Origin: Demequina sp. NBRC 110053
Lineage (GTDB): Bacteria > Actinomycetota > Actinomycetes > Actinomycetales > Demequinaceae
DNA length: 64,000 nt
Assembly (NCBI RefSeq): GCF_002090095.1
Contig: NZ_BBRJ01000002.1
Location: 609,265 to 673,264, forward strand
Reading direction: 5' to 3'
Shown here: in pieces, positions 53,825 to 62,148 of the stretch
Layout: each line of letters opens with the position of its first letter
Position numbering within the stretch: position 1 is the first letter of the stretch
The notes under the pieces: generated by a model
The model's database searches: none
What the model was told of the DNA's origin: nothing
The model's input: only the letters and a program-made list of their open reading frames with translations
Program-made: the position numbers and the translations under genes

Positions 53825-54661
53825 ATGAGACTGCGCCCGGCCACACCCATCCTCTCCCGCGGCGATGGCGGCGCCCAGGTGGGGCTGGCCAAGCCGCTGG
53901 TGCTCGAGGGACTGAGCACCAAGGAGCTCGCGTTCCTCGCCACGCTCGAGGGCGGAAGAGCGATCGGACGTCTCGAGCGCCGCACATACGGCACCCTCAT
54001 CGCCGCGCTCGAGGCGAGCGACGTCGAGGCGCGGCCGCCGCGCCCTCGCGGGGTCGCTCGATTCCACTCCGCCTCGGCCATCGCAGTCGACGCCGCGACC
54101 GCGCTCGCGCGGATCGGCTGGGCGGTGGCGTTCGCGGACGCTGCACCGCTCAGGAGAAGCGGTGTGACGGGGGCTCGCGTCGCGCCTGGGTCCTCGCGCG
54201 GCCTCGCCGCGGCGCACACCGTGTCCGCGCGCGTCGCCGGAGCGGACGTGCGTGCAGCGAGCGCACCCGCTGATCTCGAGGTGCTCGTCTCCGTCGGCCT
54301 GCCCGTCTACGCCGCACGCGCGCTCATGGCCGCCGACGTCCCGCACCTGCTGGTGTGCACAGACGAGCAGGGCGCTAGCGTCGGGCCGGTGATCACTCCC
54401 GGCGTGGGGCCGTGCTGCACGTGCTTGGGGCTGTGGGCCACCGAGGCCGATGCGCAGTGGCCCGCGCTGGCGCTGCAGTGCGAGGGGCGCACCCCGCACA
54501 GCGACCCGCTCGTGGCGTCCGTCGCGGGCGCGCTCGTCGCGCTCGTGGCCTCCGACTTCGCCGAGGGGCGCGATGGCAGCAGGTGGCGCGTCGACGAGGA
54601 CGGTGTGCGCGGCCAACCGGTCGGGCAACGCCACCCCGCGTGCGCCTGCGCGAACCACTAG
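53825..54661 (+). CDS. ThiF/E1-like (TOMM cyclodehydratase-related) protein without nucleotide motif
   Basis: 278 residues from the ATG at 53825 with GGGAGG upstream. The C-terminal half shows the E1-like crossover region and zinc-ligand pattern: VLVSVGLPVYAARALMAADV, GVGPCCTCLGLWATEADAQW (CxxC-type) and HPACACANH at the end. The N-terminal half lacks the GxGxxG adenylate-binding motif; the matching place reads ASAIAVDAATALARIGWAVA. It is probably a catalytically inactive E1-fold scaffold related to the peptide-binding part of azole cyclodehydratases. No precursor peptide is seen. Position matches Rv3196 beside uvrD2 and the DUF2342 protease. Function unknown. Confidence 0.7.
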   Translation: MRLRPATPILSRGDGGAQVGLAKPLVLEGLSTKELAFLATLEGGRAIGRLERRTYGTLIAALEASDVEARPPRPRGVARFHSASAIAVDAATALARIGWAVAFADAAPLRRSGVTGARVAPGSSRGLAAAHTVSARVAGADVRAASAPADLEVLVSVGLPVYAARALMAADVPHLLVCTDEQGASVGPVITPGVGPCCTCLGLWATEADAQWPALALQCEGRTPHSDPLVASVAGALVALVASDFAEGRDGSRWRVDEDGVRGQPVGQRHPACACANH

Positions 54662-54666
54662 CGCGG

Positions 54667-56649
54667 TCAGTTCTCGGCGACCACCCGCAGCACGTGCTCG
54701 CCGAACTGGTCGAGCTTCACGGATCCCACGCCGTTGATCCGAGCGAGGTCACCGAGGGTGCGCGGACGCTTCACCGCGATGTCGATGAGCGTGGGGTCGG
54801 TGAACACGGTGAACGCCGGCTTCGAGGCCTCCTGCGCGACGCCCAGGCGCCATGCGCGAAGCGCCTCGAACAGATGCGCCTGGTCGGCGTCGAGCCCTTC
54901 GAGCCGCTCGGAGCGCGTCGCGCGGCGCGCGCGCGGCCTCGCGGCCTCGGGCCACCAGCGCTCAAGGAACCGGGTGCGCTTGCGGTTCGCGCGGCCACCG
55001 GCCTTCCGAGCGCGCGCGTACGACAGATGCAGGTGCTCCCGAGCGCGCGTGACGGCGACGTACAGCAGCCGCCGCTCCTCCTCGACGGCCTCGTCCGTCT
55101 CCGCCAGCGCGATGGGCATGAGCCCCTCGGAGCAGCCGACGACGAACACCGCGTCCCACTCGAGCCCCTTGGCGGCGTGCATGGTCGTCAGGGTGACCCC
55201 GTCGACCGCGGGGGCGTGCTGCGCCTGCGCGCGCTCGGCGAGGTGCTCGACGAGCTCGCGCAGCGTTGCGCCTCCGCCGGCATCCGTGTCGAAGTCGTCG
55301 GCGAGCTGGGCGATCGCCTCGAGCGCCTCCCAGCGCTCGCGCACCGCACCACGCGCGTTCGGTGCCGACTCCGACCAGCCGGCCTCCATGAGCACCGAGC
55401 GCACGCGCTCGCCGAGGGGAGCCTCAGACGCGGTCACCGCCTCGCCACGCAGCAGGACCATCGCCTTGCGCACCTCCTCGCGGTCGAAGAACCGTTGCCC
55501 GCCACGCACCAGGTAGCCGATGCCACGCTCGGCGAGGGCCTCCTCGAGCGCCTCGGACTGGCTGTTCGTGCGGTAGAGCACGGCGATCTCGCCAGCGGGG
55601 ACGCCGCCCTTCATCAGGGCGTCGACGCGCTCGGCCACGCCAGCGGACTCCGCCGCCTCGTCGTCGAAGGCCGTGAAGATGGGTTCGGGGCCCGATGGGC
55701 GCTGCGAGATGAGCTCGACGCCGGCACGGCGCCCGCCGCGCTGGGCCATGAGACCGTTGGCGAGGTTCACGACCTGGGGCGTCGAGCGATAGTCGCGCAC
55801 CAGGCGCACGACCGTGGCGTCCTGGTGCGCGCGCGTGAAGTCGAGCAGGTAGCCGGGGCTCGCGCCTGCGAACGAGTAGATGGTCTGAGCCGGGTCGCCG
55901 ACGACGCACAGCTCCCGCCGGTCGCCCATCCACTGATCGAGCAGGAACTGCTGCAGCGGCGACACGTCCTGGTACTCGTCGACCACGAAGTGCCGATACT
56001 GCCGGCGGATCTGATCGCCCACCTCGCCGTGGCGCCCGATGATGTCGGCCAGCAGCAGCAGGATGTCCTCGAAGTCGAGCACCACCGCCTCCGACTTGGC
56101 GTCCTCGTAGGCGCGCAGCACGTCGGCCATCTGCTGCGCGGACACGCCGGCCGGCACCGGCCTGCCGTCGTCGGCGACGCGCCGCGCATAGTCCTCCGCA
56201 CTCACCAGCGACACCTTCGACCACTCGATCTCGCTCGCGAGGTCGCGCACGGTGAGCCGATCGGGACTCAGCCCCACGCGGCGGGCGGCGCGGCCGACGA
56301 TGGGCGCCTTCTGCTCCACGAGCTGCGGGATCTGACCGCCGACCACCTGGGGCCAGAAGTAGCTGAGCTGCCGCAGCGCCGCCGCATGGAAAGTTCGCGC
56401 CTGCACACCGGGCGCGCCGAGCGCACGCAGCCGCTGGCGCATCTCGCCCGCCGCGCGCGCCGTGAACGTGACCGCGAGCACCGACTGCGGCGCATACGCG
56501 TTCACGCGGACGCCGTAGGCGATGCGATGGGTGATGGCGCGCGTCTTGCCCGTGCCCGCTCCCGCGAGCACGCACACGGGACCGTGGAGCGCGGTCGCGA
56601 CCTCCCGCTGCTCCGGGTCGAGGGCGTCGAGGATCGCGTCGGCTGACAT
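54667..56649 (-). CDS. uvrD2: ATP-dependent DNA helicase UvrD2
   Basis: 660 residues from the ATG at 56649; an ATG three codons earlier is an alternative. Superfamily 1A helicase: Walker A AGAGTGKT (29-36), VTFTARAAGEMRQRL, VVDEYQDVSPLQ, GDPAQTIYSFAGA, RLVRDYRSTPQVV, TMHAAKGLEWDAVFVVGCSE and VAVTRAREHLHLSYARAR. A C-terminal HRDC domain (about 585-655) is present. In M. tuberculosis UvrD2 the helicase and HRDC parts are linked by a tetracysteine zinc module; here the linker (RKRTRFLERWWPEAARPRAR onwards) contains no cysteines. UvrD2 unwinds 3'-tailed duplexes in repair and is essential in mycobacteria. Convergent with the ThiF-like gene. Confidence 0.94.
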   Translation of the reverse strand: MSADAILDALDPEQREVATALHGPVCVLAGAGTGKTRAITHRIAYGVRVNAYAPQSVLAVTFTARAAGEMRQRLRALGAPGVQARTFHAAALRQLSYFWPQVVGGQIPQLVEQKAPIVGRAARRVGLSPDRLTVRDLASEIEWSKVSLVSAEDYARRVADDGRPVPAGVSAQQMADVLRAYEDAKSEAVVLDFEDILLLLADIIGRHGEVGDQIRRQYRHFVVDEYQDVSPLQQFLLDQWMGDRRELCVVGDPAQTIYSFAGASPGYLLDFTRAHQDATVVRLVRDYRSTPQVVNLANGLMAQRGGRRAGVELISQRPSGPEPIFTAFDDEAAESAGVAERVDALMKGGVPAGEIAVLYRTNSQSEALEEALAERGIGYLVRGGQRFFDREEVRKAMVLLRGEAVTASEAPLGERVRSVLMEAGWSESAPNARGAVRERWEALEAIAQLADDFDTDAGGGATLRELVEHLAERAQAQHAPAVDGVTLTTMHAAKGLEWDAVFVVGCSEGLMPIALAETDEAVEEERRLLYVAVTRAREHLHLSYARARKAGGRANRKRTRFLERWWPEAARPRARRATRSERLEGLDADQAHLFEALRAWRLGVAQEASKPAFTVFTDPTLIDIAVKRPRTLGDLARINGVGSVKLDQFGEHVLRVVAEN

Positions 56650-56762
56650 GGTTGGCATTCTCTCAGCCCCAGGTGACAGGGAGGCAGCACGCTCCTCGCG
56701 TGTGGAGGGCCGATGCGACGGCGCGGCGCCCGCCCGCCCGCACGTGCCGACGGCTGGACGGC

Positions 56763-56783
56763 GGGCGGAGGGCGGAGGGCGGA
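56763..56783. repeat. Three tandem GGGCGGA repeats
   Basis: Three 7-bp copies at 56763, 56770 and 56777 in the 172-base gap between nudC and uvrD2. The rest of the gap is purine/GC-rich with no gene. Probably slippage. Confidence 0.55.
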
Positions 56784-56821
56784 GGAGTCGAGCCACCACC
56801 GCCCGCTGGGGCGCCGTCGGG

Positions 56822-57706
56822 TCAGTCGGCCTGGAGCCGGGTGAGGCGATCGCCGTCGCCGTGCCACTCCTCGAGCATGCGGCGCGCGATCGACCCGCGC
56901 GGCGCGATGATGAGCTCGCGCGCCTCGATGGCCGCCTCGAGCTCGTCGCGGGTCACCCACCTCGCGTCCGAGATCTCCTCCTCGTCGAGCGTGAACGCCG
57001 GATCCACCGCGCGCGCCGTGAAGCCGACCATCATCGACGCGGGGAAGGGCCAGGGCTGCGAGCCGATGTAGGTCAGGTCCCTCAAGCGCAGCCCGGCCTC
57101 CTCGGCAACCTCACGATGCACCGCCTGCTCGAGGCTCTCCCCCGGCTCGACGTAGCCCGCGAGGTGCGAGTAGCGCTTGACGGACCAGTAGCTGGCGTGC
57201 GCGAGCAGCAGGCGATCGCGCTCGTCCGTGATGGCCACGATCACGGCCGGGTCCGTGCGGGGGTAGAGGTCGCGCTCGCACCGAGCGCAGCGCCGCTGCC
57301 AGCCGCCAGGCGACGGCTCGGTCGACGTCCCGCAGCGCGGGCACTGAGCGTGGGCATCGTGCCAGTGGGCCATCGCCACGGCGGTCGTCGCAAGCTCCCG
57401 GTCGCGCATTCCGCGGTCATCGCCTCCGAGCCTGCCGAGCAGCGAGCGCAGCGGCTCGAGCTCACGATCGTCCTCAGCCGGCGCGCTCACGGCGACCACG
57501 TCCGCGCCGTCGTCGAGCCCCAGGTAGCAGACCACGTCGCGGGCGTCCCACGTCCCGGGTGCGAGCCGCACCACGCCGTCCGCGTCCGCCAGGACCTTGC
57601 CGTCCTCGACCGCGACCGCCATGGCCGTGCTGGTGTCGAGCGACAGGCGCCTGTGGGCGGCACGGTCGACCCGCATCGGCTCGAAGAAGTCCTCCCGTGT
57701 GCTCAC
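56822..57706 (-). CDS. nudC: NADH/NAD+ pyrophosphatase, RNA decapping Nudix hydrolase
   Basis: 294 residues. Zinc-ribbon cysteines C122, C125, C140 and C143 (QCPRCG; RRCARC), then the Nudix domain with GYVEPGESLEQAVHREVAEE at about 184-203, and the NADH-pyrophosphatase signature SQPWPFP (216-222) just after. NudC hydrolyses NAD(H) to NMN(H) plus AMP and removes the NAD cap from RNA 5' ends. It works as a homodimer. GTG start with TAGGTT six bases upstream and no Shine-Dalgarno. Order nudC-uvrD2 on one strand matches Rv3199c-Rv3198c. Confidence 0.96.
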   Translation of the reverse strand: MSTREDFFEPMRVDRAAHRRLSLDTSTAMAVAVEDGKVLADADGVVRLAPGTWDARDVVCYLGLDDGADVVAVSAPAEDDRELEPLRSLLGRLGGDDRGMRDRELATTAVAMAHWHDAHAQCPRCGTSTEPSPGGWQRRCARCERDLYPRTDPAVIVAITDERDRLLLAHASYWSVKRYSHLAGYVEPGESLEQAVHREVAEEAGLRLRDLTYIGSQPWPFPASMMVGFTARAVDPAFTLDEEEISDARWVTRDELEAAIEARELIIAPRGSIARRMLEEWHGDGDRLTRLQAD

Positions 57707-57712
57707 CTGCCC

Positions 57713-57718
57713 AACCTA
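57713..57718 (-). promoter_or_regulatory. -10 box TAGGTT of a probable leaderless start
   Basis: Minus-strand TAGGTT, six bases (GGGCAG), then the nudC GTG at 57706. Confidence 0.5.
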
Positions 57719-57755
57719 AGCCATCGCCGCCCCCTCCCCTTCCCGCCCCCTCCCC

Positions 57756-57815
57756 GCGAGATGGATCCCTCTCGTCGTTCTCGCGCCTTGGACCAGCGAG
57801 ATGGATCCATCTCGC
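57756..57815. repeat. Two 20-bp palindromic sites 40 bp apart
   Basis: The second copy, GCGAGATGGATCCATCTCGC (57796-57815), is a perfect palindrome whose arms extend as GACC/GGTC with one bulged A (57791-57819). The first copy, GCGAGATGGATCCCTCTCGT (57756-57775), differs at two positions. Both lie between the divergent nudC and phosphotransferase genes, upstream of both leaderless -10 boxes. They could be paired operator sites or a REP-like element. Confidence 0.7.
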
Positions 57816-57895
57816 GGTCGCGAGGGGCGGTGGGCGCCGGGGCGAGAGCGGTGGGCTCACGGAGTGGGCTGTCGCGCGCGCGAGCGCGAAGGTCC

Positions 57896-57901
57896 TATCG
57901 T
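57896..57901 (+). promoter_or_regulatory. -10 box TATCGT of a probable leaderless start
   Basis: TATCGT, six bases (GAGGTC), then the phosphotransferase GTG at 57908. GAGG is present but too close to act as a ribosome site. Confidence 0.5.
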
Positions 57902-57907
57902 GAGGTC

Positions 57908-58852
57908 GTGCCTCGTTCTCCGCTCGCGCTCGCCGCGCTCGCGTCCGTCGCCGTGCCTGGCCTCGACGTGTACGACGTCCTGCGCAGCCCCCACACGGAC
58001 GCGGACTTCGACGTGGTCGTGGTCAAGGACGCCACCGGCACGCGCTGGGTGGTGCGGGCCCCCAAGCGGCCCGCGGCTGGCGCGGCGCTCGAGGCTGAGC
58101 GCAGTCTGCTCTCGGCACTCGCTCGCGCGCACGACACCGGACTGGTCCCGTTCGACGTTCCCCGGCCACGAGGCGCCGCCACGCTCGCGGATGCCGAGGG
58201 CGGCAGGGCGGTGGTGTACTCCGAGATCGCGGGCAGCCCGCTCGTGCTGTCCAGGGTCGACCCCGGCCCGGGACTCGCCGCCGCCATCGGGACGGCGCTG
58301 GCCGCGATCCACGAGCTCCCGCCGACCCTCATCGAGGACGAGGGACTGCCCACGTACACCGCCGAGGAATATCGGGAGCGGCGCATGGCAGAGCTCGACG
58401 CGGCGATCGACACCGGCAAGATCCCGCCCCGGCTCGCGGACCGCTGGGAGCACCAGCTCGAGAACGTCGCGTGGTGGCGCTTCGAGCCCACCGTGGTGCA
58501 CGGCGACCTGGGCGAGCACCAGATCCACGTGCGCGGCGACGCCGTGGTGGGCATCGGCGACTGGATGGACGCACGCGTCGCGGACCCTGCCGACGACCTC
58601 GCATGGCTGGCGGCGTCAGCGCCGGAGGACGTGCTCGAATCCATCACCGAGGCCTACCGCATGGGCCGGCGCGAGGCGCGCGATCCCCACCTGATCGACC
58701 GCGCGCGGCTGGCCTCGGAGCTCGCGCTGGTGCGCTGGCTCATGTACGGCGTGCGTACGGACAATGAGGACGTGATCTCCGACGGTGAGGGCATGCTCGC
58801 GGACCTCGAGACGCTGCTCTTCGACGACACGCTCGACGACGCGGAGGCGTAG
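57908..58852 (+). CDS. APH-family phosphotransferase (macrolide 2'-type)
   Basis: 314 residues, protein-kinase-like fold. Brenner motif VVHGDLGEHQIHV with catalytic Asp at about 200, and the metal-binding IGDWMDARVADPADDLAWL with Asp at about 218. The N-lobe lysine lies in VVVVKDATGTRWVVRAPKR. The family contains macrolide 2'-phosphotransferases, but members in this conserved slot next to adnAB in actinobacteria are probably housekeeping kinases of unknown substrate, so resistance is not implied. Leaderless GTG start. It is convergent with adnB (five bases between stops) and divergent from nudC. Confidence 0.85.
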   Translation: MPRSPLALAALASVAVPGLDVYDVLRSPHTDADFDVVVVKDATGTRWVVRAPKRPAAGAALEAERSLLSALARAHDTGLVPFDVPRPRGAATLADAEGGRAVVYSEIAGSPLVLSRVDPGPGLAAAIGTALAAIHELPPTLIEDEGLPTYTAEEYRERRMAELDAAIDTGKIPPRLADRWEHQLENVAWWRFEPTVVHGDLGEHQIHVRGDAVVGIGDWMDARVADPADDLAWLAASAPEDVLESITEAYRMGRREARDPHLIDRARLASELALVRWLMYGVRTDNEDVISDGEGMLADLETLLFDDTLDDAEA

Positions 58853-58857
58853 CGCGC

Positions 58858-61800
58858 TCAGAAATCGCCGCGCAGCAGGGCGATGATCTCCTCGCGCTCC
58901 ATCAGCCGCTCGGGCCGGACGGTCTGGTCCGACCCCACGTAGTAGAACGCCGCGTCGATGTCGGCCAGCGGCACCCGCTTCCACTCCGACCACGCGAGGC
59001 GGTAGACGGCGAGCTGGACCTCGCGGGCGCGCCTCTCCTCGGGGTCGCTGGGGGGACGACCGGACTTCCAGTCCACGACCGTCACCTTGTGGAGCCCCTG
59101 GCCGGGAGGGAATACGGCGTCGATGCGTGACCGGATGGTGATGCCCTCGACGGGCATCTCGACCCTCACCTCGATGTCGGTGGGCTGGCGGGCCGCCCAC
59201 TCTGAACGCTTGAAGGTCTCGCGCAGCACTCCGATCTCCTGCGCGTCGACGGCCTCGTCCTCCAGCATGTCATCGGGCTCGAGCAGCACCGGGTGGCCGT
59301 AGTGGGACTCGATCCATAGGTGCAGCGCGTTGCCCCGCGCCGATGCGAGGGTGGGCTCCTGCGGCACCGGGCGACGCAGTTGGTGGGCGAAGGCGGCGCG
59401 GTCGCGCTGCAGCGCCACCAGGTGCGATGCGGTGAGGTGGCTGGGAAGGCGCACGGTCGCGGTCCCGCTCGCGCGCTGCGAGCGCTCGTCGAGCATGGCC
59501 TCGATGTCGCGACCCCACGGCAGCTCCGACCAGGCCGGTGCGGCGTCACGGGGAGCGGTCATCGCTTCGAGCACCTGGCGCGCCAGCTCGCGACGCCGAC
59601 GCTGCTCGGCGCTCGGCGGCGTCGGCCACAGTGCCGTCGCAGGCTCCGTGGCCGGTCGCTGCTCGTCGTCGGCCGGCGCCGGCTCCCACGAGTCTCGCGT
59701 CACGAGCCCTGCATCGATCATCTCGGTGAGGAACAGCGAGGGCACGGATGGTGATGCCGCCGTGGTCCACCATGAGCCCGACAGCAGGACATGCGACCGC
59801 GCTCGGGTGACGGCGACGTAGAACAGGCGCCGCTCCTCGTCCACGCGGTGGCGCCCGGACTCGGCCTTGAATGCGTCGATGGCGTCCTTGAGGCTCGCTC
59901 GGTCGACGGCATCGCCCAGGTCGAACAGAGGAAGGTCGTCGCGATCGAGGCGCAGCGGTGATGGCAGCTGACCCGCCTCCGACATCCACGCGCCGTCGTT
60001 CACGGCGATCGCGCGCCTGCCGTCCTCGGCGGTCACCCTGGGCACGCCGCCCGACGGGAACTGGCTGCGCGCCCCGCGCCCGCTGCCCTGCGTGAGGCCG
60101 GGGACGGCAACGATGTCCCACTCCAGGCCCTTCGCGCTGTGGCACGTGAGGATCTGCACGGCACCCGGTTCGGGCTCCTTGACCGGCGCGGTCAGGCCCC
60201 GCTCCTCCTCGCGTGCGGCGTCGAGCCAGGCGAGGAACGCCCCGAGCGTCGCTCGCTCGGCGCCGGCGGCGAAGGACCGAGCAGCGTCGACGAAGGCGTC
60301 CACGTTGCGGGCGGCGCGGCCGTCAGGGCGGCTGACCTCGGCCTCGATGTCGAGGCCCCACGCGCGCTCAGCGAAGACGATGAGCTCGGTCAGCGGCAGG
60401 TACGTGTGCTCCCGGATGGCGCGGATGACGGACCGCAGCGCGCTCAACCGCGTGTGCGCCGCGGGCGACAGCGCGCGACCGGCGTGCGACCGCCACGCTG
60501 GGTCGGGCAGGTCGTCGAGCGCGTCCACGATGGTCGGCGCGTGCTCGCGATCAGCGCGCGACTCGCGGTCGCGATCGGCCCAGTCCTTGAGCGCCATGAG
60601 GTCGGCGGGCCCCAGGCACACGCGCTCGCCCGCCAGCAGCCTCATGAGGGAGTCTCCTCGCGAGGGGTCGTGAGCGGCCTGCAGCAGGGCGATGAGCTCC
60701 GTCACCTCAGGCGTGTCGATCAGCCCGCCGAGCCCGACCACCTCGTAGTCGATCCCGGCACGCACCAGCGCATCGACGATGGGGCCGAACTGCGCGCGCC
60801 GCCGGCACAGAACGGCCGCGGTGGGCGGGCCGGCTGCGGCATCGCCGGACGCTGCACGCAGCTCGGCGCGCCTCGCGACGATGAAGGCGGCGATGGTCCG
60901 CGCCTCGTCCGCGAGATCGGCTGCCATGTGGGACGCCACTCCCGGCGCGCGGCGTGCCGGCTCGGGCGCTCCCAGGAACTGGCCCTTCGACCGCAGCGGC
61001 AGCACCTGCACCTGCGGGTGGACGGGAAGCGAGCGCGCGATCACGTTGGCTGCGGTCAGGACGGACGCCTCGTTGCGCCACGAGACGGACAGGCTGCGCG
61101 TCGCGACGAGATCGGGTCCGCCGAACTGCTCGACGAACGACGACAGCGCGCTCGCCGAGGCTCCCCTGAATCCGTAGATCGCCTGGTTGGGGTCGCCGAC
61201 GGCCATCACGGGGTGTCCGGGGCCGAACATCCTCGCGAACAGGCGCAGCTGAGCCGGCGAGGTGTCCTGGAACTCGTCCAGCAGCACCAAGCGGTAGCGG
61301 CTGCGTTCGATCGCCTGGACGCCCTCGAGGTCCGCCAGCTGCACGCCGTAGGCGACCTGGTCGGAGAAGTCGAGGTACGAGCCGTCGCGCTTGCGGCGCA
61401 GGAACTCCTCGGCCATGGGCGCGAGGTCGACGAGCGTCGTGAGCTGCTTGAGCGCGGTGGCCTCCGGCGTGGGGTTGCCGTTCGCGTTCACCATCGCCGT
61501 GCCGCCGCGCGCCGCCGGCAGGGAGCCGAGTCCCTCGAGCGTCTGCCGCGCCCACTGGCGGATCTGCCCTGGCGTGGTGAGGTGCTCTCGGCTCTGGGCC
61601 GCGAGCCTCTTGACGGCAGCCGTGAGCGTGCTGATCGCTGCAGAGGTGCCGATGGGCTCCGACCAGTGGGAGACGATGGAGTCCGCGAGCTGCCACAGTG
61701 CCGCGTCGGTGATGGTGGCCGCATCGGGATCCACGCCGATCCGCAGCCCGTGCTCCGCCACCAGCGACGCGGCGTAGCCGTTGTAGGTCGCCACGGACAC

Positions 61801-62148
61801 AGGAGGGCGAGCAGGGTCGTCGCCGAAGGCGGAGGCGATGCGGCGGGCGGCACGCTCGGCGATCTCCGCCGCCGCCTTGCGGGTGAACGTGAGGCAGAGG
61901 ATCTCGTCCGGGCTGAGGTGCCTGCCGAACAGTCGCTCGCCGTGGTCGAGCAGGTAGACCATGCGCATGGACAGGGTCTCGGTCTTGCCGGAGCCCGCCC
62001 CGGCGACGATGAGGGTGGGCTCGAGCCCCGCGCCGATGATCGCGGCCTGCTCGGGCGTGGGGGGCCTCACAGGATCGATGACCGCCGACAGCTCCGCGAC
62101 CGCTCGTCCGGACCCGATGACGTGCCCGGTCCCCTCCTCGGCGCTCAC
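58858..62148 (-). CDS. adnB: ATP-dependent helicase-nuclease subunit AdnB
   Basis: 1096 residues from the GTG at 62148, which overlaps the adnA stop as GTGA. UvrD-like motor: Walker A AGAGSGKT (about 49-56), CLTFTRKAAAEIAERAARRI, VLLDEFQDTSPAQLRLFARM, VGDPNQAIYGFRGASASALS, TCHSAKGLEWDIVAVPGLTQ and VAVTRARSHVLLSG. The C-terminal nuclease domain carries the PD-(D/E)xK core DAVFPPGQGLHKVTVVDWKS. AdnAB is the actinobacterial double-strand-break resection machine analogous to RecBCD/AddAB. AdnB provides the leading motor and one nuclease. Both motor and nuclease look intact. The assignment to AdnB rather than AdnA rests on order and the absence of an Fe-S cysteine set. Confidence 0.93.
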   Translation of the reverse strand: MSAEEGTGHVIGSGRAVAELSAVIDPVRPPTPEQAAIIGAGLEPTLIVAGAGSGKTETLSMRMVYLLDHGERLFGRHLSPDEILCLTFTRKAAAEIAERAARRIASAFGDDPARPPVSVATYNGYAASLVAEHGLRIGVDPDAATITDAALWQLADSIVSHWSEPIGTSAAISTLTAAVKRLAAQSREHLTTPGQIRQWARQTLEGLGSLPAARGGTAMVNANGNPTPEATALKQLTTLVDLAPMAEEFLRRKRDGSYLDFSDQVAYGVQLADLEGVQAIERSRYRLVLLDEFQDTSPAQLRLFARMFGPGHPVMAVGDPNQAIYGFRGASASALSSFVEQFGGPDLVATRSLSVSWRNEASVLTAANVIARSLPVHPQVQVLPLRSKGQFLGAPEPARRAPGVASHMAADLADEARTIAAFIVARRAELRAASGDAAAGPPTAAVLCRRRAQFGPIVDALVRAGIDYEVVGLGGLIDTPEVTELIALLQAAHDPSRGDSLMRLLAGERVCLGPADLMALKDWADRDRESRADREHAPTIVDALDDLPDPAWRSHAGRALSPAAHTRLSALRSVIRAIREHTYLPLTELIVFAERAWGLDIEAEVSRPDGRAARNVDAFVDAARSFAAGAERATLGAFLAWLDAAREEERGLTAPVKEPEPGAVQILTCHSAKGLEWDIVAVPGLTQGSGRGARSQFPSGGVPRVTAEDGRRAIAVNDGAWMSEAGQLPSPLRLDRDDLPLFDLGDAVDRASLKDAIDAFKAESGRHRVDEERRLFYVAVTRARSHVLLSGSWWTTAASPSVPSLFLTEMIDAGLVTRDSWEPAPADDEQRPATEPATALWPTPPSAEQRRRRELARQVLEAMTAPRDAAPAWSELPWGRDIEAMLDERSQRASGTATVRLPSHLTASHLVALQRDRAAFAHQLRRPVPQEPTLASARGNALHLWIESHYGHPVLLEPDDMLEDEAVDAQEIGVLRETFKRSEWAARQPTDIEVRVEMPVEGITIRSRIDAVFPPGQGLHKVTVVDWKSGRPPSDPEERRAREVQLAVYRLAWSEWKRVPLADIDAAFYYVGSDQTVRPERLMEREEIIALLRGDF

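Noticed and set aside
57908-58852. A macrolide resistance gene
   Set aside because: The fold is that of APH kinases, but the gene stands in a conserved housekeeping slot next to adnAB and there is no sign of transfer; resistance cannot be inferred.
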